Of a DNA stretch of 12,471 bases, positions 6,407-12,471 are shown piece by piece. Made by a program: the position numbers and the translations under genes. Below the pieces are notes generated by a model. The model was not told where the DNA came from, ran no database searches, and worked only from the letters and a program-made list of their open reading frames with translations. Each line of letters begins with the position of its first letter. Position 1 is the stretch's first letter. The DNA comes from an uncultured Sphingomonas sp. (GTDB taxonomy: Bacteria; Pseudomonadota; Alphaproteobacteria; Sphingomonadales; Sphingomonadaceae), in NCBI GenBank assembly GCA_902806295.1, contig CADCWB010000088.1, positions 1 through 12,471 on the forward strand, in the 5' to 3' direction.

Positions 6407-8983
6407 ATGGACGCCATAGCGAGCAACCCGCCGACTTCGCCTCTGTGGCTGGAGCGCCACCAGCGCATTGCCTATCGGCTGCGTGGCTGGTGGGCCAACA
6501 AGTGGCTGCGCCGCGCGGCATGGCTGCTCGCGCTGGGCTATTTCGCTTTTGTTCTGATCTGGGTCGTGTTCGCATCCGGCTTGCCGACTTCGCAGAAGCT
6601 GTTGGCTTACCAGCCGCCGCTGCCGTCCAACGTGCGCGGCTATGATGGACAGCCGGTCCAGACCTTCGCGCGCGAGCGGCGAGTAGAGCTGAGCTTTGAT
6701 GAATACCCACCATTGGTGATCAACGCGTTCATCGCCGCCGAGGACAAAACCTTCTTCAGTCACGGCGGGATCGACTATCCGGGTTTGCTCGGCGCGGTCG
6801 GCGATTTCGTAGCCAAAAAGGCGACCGGCGGCGGGCGCGCACGGGGCGGCTCGACGATCACCCAGCAGGTCGCCAAAGCGCTGCTGCAGGATTCCAGCTA
6901 CGCGGTCAGCCGCAAGGTGCGGGAAGCAATCTTGGCGTTCCGGCTGGAATCGACACTGAGCAAGGAGCAGATCCTGGAGCTCTACCTCAACCAGATTTTC
7001 CTCGGCCGGAATGCTTATGGCGTTCAGGCCGCGGCCCGGGCTTATTTCGACAAGGATGTCGCCGACCTGACCTTGCCGGAGGCGGCCTACCTTGCGGTGC
7101 TGCCCAAGGCCCCGAGCAACTACGACCCATTGCGGGCGACGCAGCGCGCCCTTGACCGGCGCAATTATGTCCTGCGCGAGATGGTCGACAACGGATACGT
7201 CACCCAAGTGCAGGCAAGCGCCGCGACGGCGAGCGGGCTCGGGACCATCCCCTACGGCTCCAACGTCAAGTTCCGCGAGCAGGGCGGCTACTTCGTGGAG
7301 GAAGTCCGCCGCGACCTCATCCGCCGCTTTGGCGAGAATGCCGACAAAGGGCCGAATAGCGTTTACGCCGGGGGTCTCTGGGTGCGGACCTCGATGGACC
7401 CCAAGATGCAGGACGCCGCGGCCGAGTCGCTGCGCGAAGGGCTGGCCAAGTTTGATGGCGGGCGCGGCTGGCGCGACCTGGGGCTGAACGTCAACGCCGA
7501 CGGCGATTGGCGGGGCGAGCTGGACCGGACGCCCGTTGGCACCGGCTTTCCTGATTGGAAGAAGGCGGTCGTGTTGAGCAAGAGTGGCGGCGTTGCGCGG
7601 ATCGGCTTTGCGGACGGTTCGACCGGAACGCTGCCGGCCTCGGCTGCGCAGCAGCCCAAGCGCTCGGTCGGCGGCGCGGCATTCGGCCATTTGCGGCCGG
7701 GCATGGTGATTATCGTCAAACAGCTTGGCAGCACCAGCTACGCGCTGCGCTCCATTCCGGAAATCGGCGGTGGCTTCGTCGCGCAGGAGGTCCGCACAGG
7801 CCGAGTTCTGGCGATGCAGGGCGGGTTCGATTCCATCGGCTCTTCTTACAATCGCGCGACCCAGGCGCTGCGGCAGCCCGGCTCGACCTTCAAGCCGATC
7901 GTCTATGAAGCGGCGCTTGAGAACGGACTGACGCCGGCAACGATCATCCCCGATGCGCCATTCTGCGTCTGGCAAGGAGCGGGGCTGGGCAACAAGTGCT
8001 TCCGTAATTTCGACGGCCGCTATTACGGCGCCAAGACGATGCGCTGGGGTGTCGAGCAATCACGCAACTTGATGACCGTGCGCGCTGCAAGCCAGACCGG
8101 CATGCCCAAGATCGTCGCCAACGCGAAGAAGCTGGGCGTTGGCGATTACCCGAACTATCTCTCAATCGCGTTGGGTGCCGGCGACACGACGGTGGCTAAG
8201 CTGACCAATGCTTACGCCATCATCGCCAATCATGGACGGGCCGTCTCTCCGACGACGATCGACTATATCCAGGACCGTAACGGCAAGGTGATCTTCCGCA
8301 GCGATAACCGCTGCGAAGTGATGGGCAACTGCGGCGACTTGAACGGCGGGGTCATGCCGCGACCGCCATCGCGCTCACGTCAGCTGCTCGATCCGCAGGC
8401 GGCGTTCCAGATGGTGCACATCCTGACCGGCGTGATCGAGCGGGGCACAGCGACAGTGCTACGCGATCTCAATCGGCCATTGTTCGGCAAGACGGGTACC
8501 ACGTCGGGGCCGACCAATGTTTGGTTTGTTGGCGGCACACCGGATGTCGTCGCCGGCACATACCTCGGCTACGATCAGCCGCGTTCGCTCGGGGGAGCGG
8601 CGCAGGGCGGCCGGATCGCCGCGCCGATCTTCAAGCAGTTCGCGCAGGCCGCCTTCAAGGACGTGCCGCCGGTTCCTTTTGTGGCTCCCGCGGGCATTCG
8701 CATGGTGCGCGTCGATCGCAACAGCGGCCGGCGGGTGTTCGGCAGCTTCCCGCTACGTGAGGACCCGAAGTCGCCGGTGATTTGGGAAGCGTTCAAGCCG
8801 GAGACCGAGCCGCGCCGCTCGCTGATCAGGCGGACCGAGGCGAGCGCACCGGCAACTACGGTCGCTCAGCGCCCGGCCGCCCGCCGAGCGGCAGTGCCGC
8901 CACGCCCTCGTCCCACGCCGCCGCCGCTACCGGCAGCGCAGCGGGCGGACGATTCCTTGCAGAGGCAGGGCGGCGTCTATTAG
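6407..8983 (+). CDS. mrcA: Penicillin-binding protein 1A (class A PBP)
   Basis: Bifunctional peptidoglycan synthase of 858 residues: it polymerises lipid II and cross-links stem peptides in the periplasm. There is a short cytoplasmic N-terminus and one membrane helix (about 38-58). The GT51 glycosyltransferase domain follows (about 80-260), with catalytic E112 in AAEDKTFFSHGG, the motif RGGSTITQQVAK (147-157) and ELYLNQIFLG. An intermediate OB-like region (about 365-450) leads to the transpeptidase, with SxxK at S493-K496 (GSTFKP), SxN at S552-R-N554 and KTG at K695-T-G697. The C-terminal 50 residues are rich in proline, arginine and alanine. The start is the ATG at 6407, whose nearby sequence CAGGG is a weak Shine-Dalgarno. 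The frame stays open upstream through the end of amiC, but that part is antiphase coding shadow. Gene order amiC-mrcA-prfB is common in alphaproteobacteria. Confidence 0.95.
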   Translation: MDAIASNPPTSPLWLERHQRIAYRLRGWWANKWLRRAAWLLALGYFAFVLIWVVFASGLPTSQKLLAYQPPLPSNVRGYDGQPVQTFARERRVELSFDEYPPLVINAFIAAEDKTFFSHGGIDYPGLLGAVGDFVAKKATGGGRARGGSTITQQVAKALLQDSSYAVSRKVREAILAFRLESTLSKEQILELYLNQIFLGRNAYGVQAAARAYFDKDVADLTLPEAAYLAVLPKAPSNYDPLRATQRALDRRNYVLREMVDNGYVTQVQASAATASGLGTIPYGSNVKFREQGGYFVEEVRRDLIRRFGENADKGPNSVYAGGLWVRTSMDPKMQDAAAESLREGLAKFDGGRGWRDLGLNVNADGDWRGELDRTPVGTGFPDWKKAVVLSKSGGVARIGFADGSTGTLPASAAQQPKRSVGGAAFGHLRPGMVIIVKQLGSTSYALRSIPEIGGGFVAQEVRTGRVLAMQGGFDSIGSSYNRATQALRQPGSTFKPIVYEAALENGLTPATIIPDAPFCVWQGAGLGNKCFRNFDGRYYGAKTMRWGVEQSRNLMTVRAASQTGMPKIVANAKKLGVGDYPNYLSIALGAGDTTVAKLTNAYAIIANHGRAVSPTTIDYIQDRNGKVIFRSDNRCEVMGNCGDLNGGVMPRPPSRSRQLLDPQAAFQMVHILTGVIERGTATVLRDLNRPLFGKTGTTSGPTNVWFVGGTPDVVAGTYLGYDQPRSLGGAAQGGRIAAPIFKQFAQAAFKDVPPVPFVAPAGIRMVRVDRNSGRRVFGSFPLREDPKSPVIWEAFKPETEPRRSLIRRTEASAPATTVAQRPAARRAAVPPRPRPTPPPLPAAQRADDSLQRQGGVY

Positions 8984-8996
8984 GGCAGCAATAGCT

Positions 8997-9086
8997 CGTC
9001 ATGCTGAACTCGTTTCAGCATCCACCCGGCAACCTGAGCGGCAGCTCCTGTGAAGGCGTGGACTCTGAAACAAGTTCAGGGTGACG
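8997..9086. repeat. REP-like palindromic intergenic element
   Basis: Two 27-base arms (8997-9023 and 9060-9086) are inverted copies of each other, matching at 22 of 27 positions, separated by 36 bases. Each arm is also a dyad by itself: ATGCTGAA-CTCGT-TTCAGCAT in the left arm and ACTCTGAA-ACAAG-TTCAGGGT in the right. This matches a family I recognise as abundant between genes in sphingomonad genomes (core CTGAACTTGTTTCAG); translated it gives the familiar artefact peptide HPELVS. It fills most of the gap between mrcA and prfB and, as RNA, could fold into a large hairpin that ends or stabilises the mrcA transcript. A copy count in the genome would confirm it. Confidence 0.75.
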
Positions 9087-9098
9087 GTTTCTTGAACG

Positions 9099-9103
9099 AA
9101 GGA
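9099..9103 (+). promoter_or_regulatory. prfB: Ribosome binding site of prfB
   Basis: AAGGA seven bases before the ATG at 9111 is a near-ideal Shine-Dalgarno and fixes the start. It lies 12 bases after the palindromic element ends. Confidence 0.7.
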
Positions 9104-9110
9104 ACCAGAC

Positions 9111-10238
9111 ATGCGCGCCGAAGCGCAGGCCCATATCGACCAGATCAACGCCGCAACCGCCTTGCTGCGCCGCTTTCTCGACTGGGATCGTGCACAACGG
9201 CGGCTGGAGGAGCTTAACGCCAAGGTCGAGGACCCGACGCTGTGGAACGATCCCAAGGCGGCTCAGGATGTGATGCGGGAGCGTCGCCGGCTGGAGGAGG
9301 CGATCGGCGCAACGCGCAAGCTTGAGACGGAGCTGAAGGACACGTCGGAGCTGATCGAGCTTGCGGAGATGGAAGGTGATGACAGCTTGGTCGACGATGG
9401 CGTTCAGGCCCTGGCCGAGCTGGCCGACCGGGCCGAGCGCGACAAGGTCGCCGCCCTGCTCGCCGGAGAGGCCGACGCCAACAACAGCTATGTCGAGGTC
9501 AACTCGGGTGCCGGCGGAACGGAGAGCCAGGATTGGGCCGGAATGCTGCAGCGGATGTACACGCGCTGGGCCGAGCGGCACGGGATGAAGGTCGAACTGG
9601 TAGACTTCCACGCCGGCGAGCAGGCTGGGATCAAGTCGGCGACACTGCTGATCAAAGGCGAGAACGCCTATGGTAACGTCAAAACGGAGAGCGGTGTCCA
9701 CCGGCTCGTGCGGATCAGCCCCTATGACAGCTCCGCCCGACGGCATACGAGCTTCGCCTCCGTGTGGGTCTATCCCGAGGTCGACGAGAATATCGACATC
9801 GAGATCAATGAGAGCGAGCTGAGGATCGACACCTATCGGGCGTCCGGCGCCGGCGGGCAGCACGTCAACACGACGGACAGCGCGGTGCGGATCACCCATA
9901 TCCCGACCAACATCGTGGTGCAGTGTCAAAACCAGCGATCGCAGCACAAGAACCGGGCCGAGGCGATGAAGCAGCTCAAGGCGAGGCTGTACGAGCTTGA
10001 GCTACAGAAGCGGGAAGCGGAAGCCAACGCCACTGCGGCGGCCAAGACCGACATTGGATGGGGGCACCAGATCCGGTCCTACGTGTTGCAGCCGTACCAG
10101 CTCGTGAAGGATCTGCGCACCGGCGTGACCTCGACCGCGCCGGGCGATGTGCTCGACGGCGATCTCGACCGCTTCATGGCAGCTGCCTTGTCGCAGCGGG
10201 TGACCGGCGAGAAGGTCGAGGTGGAGGACGTGGACTAG
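9111..10238 (+). CDS. prfB: Peptide chain release factor 2
   Basis: Protein of 375 residues; RF2 recognises UGA and UAA on the ribosome and triggers peptide release. An N-terminal helical domain (about 1-110) precedes the class I release-factor core. The stop-codon recognition tripeptide is S203-P204-Y205 in RISPYDSSARRHTSF, where E. coli has SPF. The catalytic GGQ is 248-250 in SGAGGQHVNTTDSAVR. The C-terminal part (DIGWGHQIRSYVLQPYQLVKDLRTG) is typical for the family. The reading frame is continuous: at the place where many bacteria have the programmed +1 frameshift (CTT-TGA-C) this gene reads TTT CTC GAC TGG (9174-9185), so there is no in-frame UGA and no internal Shine-Dalgarno. The next gene starts in the last base of the stop codon, which suggests translational coupling. 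Confidence 0.97.
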   Translation: MRAEAQAHIDQINAATALLRRFLDWDRAQRRLEELNAKVEDPTLWNDPKAAQDVMRERRRLEEAIGATRKLETELKDTSELIELAEMEGDDSLVDDGVQALAELADRAERDKVAALLAGEADANNSYVEVNSGAGGTESQDWAGMLQRMYTRWAERHGMKVELVDFHAGEQAGIKSATLLIKGENAYGNVKTESGVHRLVRISPYDSSARRHTSFASVWVYPEVDENIDIEINESELRIDTYRASGAGGQHVNTTDSAVRITHIPTNIVVQCQNQRSQHKNRAEAMKQLKARLYELELQKREAEANATAAAKTDIGWGHQIRSYVLQPYQLVKDLRTGVTSTAPGDVLDGDLDRFMAAALSQRVTGEKVEVEDVD

Positions 10239-10963
10239 TGCGGAGCGTTGCTCTGGTTACGGCGGTTGTCCTGCTTGGCGCTTGTCGGGCGCAGTCCGCG
10301 CAGGAGCAGCAGAAGAACGACTTTCCACCGGCGGGCCGCGATGCCGCCCCAATCGTCTCCGACGCATTTTCGACCGAGGACGCGCGCGACCGGGCGGGAG
10401 AGTTCGAGGCGGTGGTCGAAGCTGCTGGCGTCCGCTCGGGCATGTGGGTGGCGGATGTCGGGGCAGGCGAGGGCTACTATACGGTGCGGCTGGCACCCTT
10501 AGTCGGCCGCAAGGGCCGGGTGCTGGCGCAGGACATCATGCCGGAAACCCGCGCCTTGCTGATGCAGCGGGTTCAGCGCGAAGGCCTGGACAATGTAGCT
10601 GTTCGACTGGGAGAGCCGGATGATCCAAAGCTGCCGACGAACAGCTTCGATCGCATCTTCCTCGTTCACATGTACCATGAGGTGACAAACCCCTATGCCT
10701 TCCTCTGGCAGTTGCGCGGTGGTTTGAAGGACGGCGGCGAGGTCATCGTCGTGGATGCAGATCGCCCTGTAAAGCGGCATGGCATCCCCCCTGTGCTGTT
10801 GCAGTGCGAGTTGGCGGCAGTAGGGTTGAAGCTCGATCGCCTCCAGCGACTGTCCGGTGACAGCTACTTCGCCGCGTTCAAGGCTGGCGCGCCGCGGCCG
10901 GAACGGACGGCGATCAGGTCGTGCGGCAACGATCCCGCCGCGAGGATATCTGCGCCTGAGTGA
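10238..10963 (+). CDS. Predicted lipoprotein with SAM-dependent methyltransferase fold
   Basis: Protein of 241 residues starting at the GTG that shares its first base with the prfB TAG stop. The N-terminus is a lipoprotein signal peptide: arginine at position 2, hydrophobic VALVTAVVLL, and a lipobox L13-G-A-C16, followed by a polar linker. Residues about 65-215 form a class I methyltransferase fold: motif I V71-ADVGAGEGYYTV (GxGxG), an acidic residue at the end of the second strand (D99 in VLAQDIMP), a post-motif strand FDRIFLVHMYHEV, and LKDGGEVIVVD. This resembles the predicted methyltransferases grouped under COG4798 (family memory, not searched). The substrate is unknown. If the signal peptide is used the domain would sit outside the cytoplasm, where SAM is not expected. 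Alternatives are a later cytoplasmic start or a fold reused for binding. Coupling to prfB may be positional only, as release factors are methylated by PrmC, which this is not. Confidence 0.8.
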   Translation: MRSVALVTAVVLLGACRAQSAQEQQKNDFPPAGRDAAPIVSDAFSTEDARDRAGEFEAVVEAAGVRSGMWVADVGAGEGYYTVRLAPLVGRKGRVLAQDIMPETRALLMQRVQREGLDNVAVRLGEPDDPKLPTNSFDRIFLVHMYHEVTNPYAFLWQLRGGLKDGGEVIVVDADRPVKRHGIPPVLLQCELAAVGLKLDRLQRLSGDSYFAAFKAGAPRPERTAIRSCGNDPAARISAPE

Positions 10964-10983
10964 CCTTCGGCTCTCTCGCCCTG

Positions 10984-11874
10984 CTACAGGTCAGCTGAAC
11001 AGCTTACCGTAAAACCGAATTCGGGCGGAGCAGGCTCGGTCGGCGGCAGTAGATATTGCAGAACCGTGGGAGTGAGCTGCTGGTAGATGGTCGCGTGCGT
11101 CTGCTCCGGACGTGGCACCAGGCACGGTTCGATTTTCGCCGAGCGCAGGCTCGAGACCAGCCGCTTGTAGGCACTGGCTTCTTCCATCTGCTCCTTAGCC
11201 ACAGCGAGGAACAGCGATCGGCTACGCTGCCCAGCTCCGACCTTTGCCGCAGTGGATTTGGATAAAGCTTCCTCGTCCCACCACAAGCTGGGGTCCACAG
11301 CTCCGTAAGCGCCGAAAAGGCTCGGCTCAAGGATGTAGGTCTCGACGACAAACAGCCCGGCGAGAGACTCCCCCATCACGACGTCCCGGTCGTTCGTGCG
11401 GTACGAACGCTTGATCAGAGGCTTTACTTCCGCTCGGATGAACTCACGGAATTTCGCCGACGAGCCGGCGGTCGGAAAGCGCCTCAGCAACTCCGGGTCC
11501 TTGGTCGGTCCCGTGAGTTCCTTGCGTCGATCCTTGGTTTCAACACCAACCACGATCGCCTCCGCGGATCTTTCCCAGATCGCGCCGAGCCGCGCGACAC
11601 CTGCGACATGGATCAAATCCTGCTCAACCCCACCATCAATCAGATAGAGCACTGGATAGCGCCGCTTCGGATCCTGCCCGTAGCTGGCTGGCAGGACGAC
11701 GTTGACGATGCGGTGCTCCGACAAGGCTGTCGAGGCTATGTCGTGGCTGATACCGAATGGGATGGGTTTGCCAGCGCTTGCGCGAGCGTCTTGGGCCGTT
11801 GCATTGCCGGTCCCGCCCAAGGCCGCAGTCGCGACTGCACTGCCCGCCAGCAAGGGGAGGAAACGACGGAGCAT
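10984..11874 (-). CDS. Exported alpha/beta-hydrolase, esterase D / IroE-like
   Basis: Protein of 296 residues from the chosen start. A signal peptide (MLRRFLPLLAGSAVATAA...) with a possible cleavage after NATA (residue 27) indicates export. The mature part is a serine hydrolase of the putative esterase family (PF00756), the family that includes esterase D and the siderophore esterases IroE and BesA: YPVLYLIDGG (strand and oxyanion region), the nucleophile elbow G168-E-S170-L-A-G, D194 in VDPSLWWDEE and a candidate catalytic H260 in PEQTHATIY. The substrate cannot be deduced; no iron-uptake genes are near. The start is uncertain: the frame extends to an ATG at 11892 and a GTG at 11919, none with a clear Shine-Dalgarno; 11874 gives the cleanest signal peptide. 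It converges on the methyltransferase gene with 20 bases between. This region appears less GC-rich than the rne-prfB part. Confidence 0.8.
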   Translation of the reverse strand: MLRRFLPLLAGSAVATAALGGTGNATAQDARASAGKPIPFGISHDIASTALSEHRIVNVVLPASYGQDPKRRYPVLYLIDGGVEQDLIHVAGVARLGAIWERSAEAIVVGVETKDRRKELTGPTKDPELLRRFPTAGSSAKFREFIRAEVKPLIKRSYRTNDRDVVMGESLAGLFVVETYILEPSLFGAYGAVDPSLWWDEEALSKSTAAKVGAGQRSRSLFLAVAKEQMEEASAYKRLVSSLRSAKIEPCLVPRPEQTHATIYQQLTPTVLQYLLPPTEPAPPEFGFTVSCSADL

Positions 11875-11944
11875 ATTAGCCGAAGACCACATGAGGCGAT
11901 CGGCCGCAAGAGGTGCCACGACGCCGGTCTGAAGCTAGCCTAGC

Positions 11945-12340
11945 CTAGAGCAGCTTAAGCCGCCGCATGCTGGTGCAATCGTCACCGGCGATGATGAGGT
12001 AGTCGAGAACCGAGATGTCGAACGCCTCCGCAGCCGTTGCGAGGCGGCGCGTCGCCTGGGTGTCGCTGGGACTCGGACGAGCGTCGCCGCTCGGATGGTT
12101 GTGCGCCAGCACGAGGCCGCAACTGCCGAGCTCCGCCGCGTCGCTCATGATCTGCCGTAACGGAAGCTCAATACCGGCGTCCCCGCCCTCATAGCGGGCA
12201 AGGTGAATGCAGCGGGCAGCCTCGTCGACGTGCGCCACCAGCAAGGCTTCCTGTTCCTTGTCCGAGAAACAGCGTTCGAAGAAGGCCCGGGAAGCGTCTA
12301 CGCCGGCGAGTGTTGCAGCTGTTTCGGCACGCTGAAGCAT
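11945..12340 (-). CDS. RadC-like JAB/MPN domain protein, short
   Basis: Protein of 131 residues carrying the C-terminal domain of the RadC/UPF0758 family, a JAMM-type metalloprotease fold. The metal motif is intact: H80-N-H82-P-S-G-D followed by S90-x-x-D93 (HNHPSGDARPSPSD), with an upstream glutamate (E29 or E31). The end, LDYLIIAGDDCTSMRRLKLL, matches the RadC ending. Full RadC proteins have about 220 residues with an N-terminal helix-hairpin-helix region, which is missing. The ATG at 12340 has no Shine-Dalgarno, and the frame is open about 87 bases further upstream with plausible residues (RCEQKADLYRLA) but no start codon. So this is either a naturally short JAB protein or a gene whose 5' end has been altered. 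The role of RadC proteins is unsettled; a DNA-repair function is doubtful. The gap to the esterase gene on the same strand is about 70 bases. Confidence 0.72.
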   Translation of the reverse strand: MLQRAETAATLAGVDASRAFFERCFSDKEQEALLVAHVDEAARCIHLARYEGGDAGIELPLRQIMSDAAELGSCGLVLAHNHPSGDARPSPSDTQATRRLATAAEAFDISVLDYLIIAGDDCTSMRRLKLL

Positions 12341-12471
12341 AGCAAGACGGTAGAGATCGGCCTTCTGTTCGCAACGGAGAGAGGGTCCGTTCCGGAGCTC
12401 ACTTCGCCCCTCACGTGCGGAGTCCCATCCATAATGGAGTTATCACCCGGTCTCGCCAGGGAACCCGGCGC
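12341..12471. other. Unassigned right edge, with inverted repeats
   Basis: No gene could be assigned. On the minus strand the frame of the JAB gene is open up to a TAA (about 12430-12428). A perfect 6-bp inverted repeat AACGGA/TCCGTT with a 7-base loop lies at 12373-12391. On the minus strand GCCGGGTTCCCTGGC near the edge folds with one G-U pair, whereas the plus strand would have a mismatch. The plus-strand bases from 12415 begin GTGCG, the consensus 5' end of group II introns, and contain further short palindromes. The sequence beyond the window is needed to decide. Confidence 0.3.

Noticed and set aside
6392..8059. Minus-strand open frame of 555 codons over mrcA
   Set aside because: Antisense shadow of PBP1A; composition follows the codon pattern of the real gene.
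9015..9947. Minus-strand open frame of 310 codons over prfB
   Set aside because: Antisense shadow; its end contains the repeat-derived peptide HPELVS, which only reflects the palindromic element.
1..12471. CRISPR array, tRNA, rRNA, prophage or transposase genes
   Set aside because: None was seen on either strand; no regularly spaced repeats and no transposase or integrase-like frames.

Overview
The window looks like chromosomal DNA of an alphaproteobacterium, most likely a sphingomonad (Sphingomonadales). The basis is the high GC content, the order rne / amiC-mrcA-prfB, an RNase E with a large acidic insertion in its S1 domain and a C-terminal GWW peptide, and a palindromic intergenic repeat of the CTGAACTTGTTTCAG type that I associate with sphingomonad genomes. 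No database search was possible, so the taxon is an inference. Most of the window is core genome rather than a mobile or accessory island.

Left part, minus strand (116-5056): rne (RNase E) is followed by an M48-family metalloprotease with TPR repeats (BepA/YfgC-like) and a membrane-anchored DsbA-like thiol oxidoreductase. The protease stop and oxidoreductase start overlap as GTGA, so these two envelope quality-control genes are probably translationally coupled. A 13-bp inverted repeat lies between rne and the protease gene. At the left edge the tail of an unidentified plus-strand membrane protein converges on the oxidoreductase, and the two stop codons overlap.

Centre (5057-5433): a divergent intergenic region of 377 bp. 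It holds the putative rne promoter and a long GC-rich leader with strong hairpins next to the rne Shine-Dalgarno, and the upstream region of amiC.

Right part, plus strand (5434-10963): a periplasmic N-acetylmuramoyl-L-alanine amidase (cell-wall cleavage), a class A penicillin-binding protein PBP1A (cell-wall synthesis), release factor 2 (prfB, without the programmed frameshift) and a SAM-methyltransferase-fold protein. The methyltransferase begins at a GTG that overlaps the prfB stop, and it carries a lipoprotein signal peptide, which is unusual for a SAM-dependent enzyme. A REP-like palindromic element separates mrcA from prfB.

Right edge, minus strand (10984-12340): an exported alpha/beta-hydrolase (esterase D / IroE / BesA type) and a short RadC-like JAB-domain protein. 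The JAB reading frame continues upstream of its only start codon. The last 130 bases could not be assigned. This end appears somewhat less GC-rich and less conserved in order. No CRISPR, tRNA, rRNA, transposase or prophage gene was seen. The most unusual items are the lipoprotein methyltransferase, the structured rne leader and the RNase E docking peptide; I did not find a clearly new multi-gene system.
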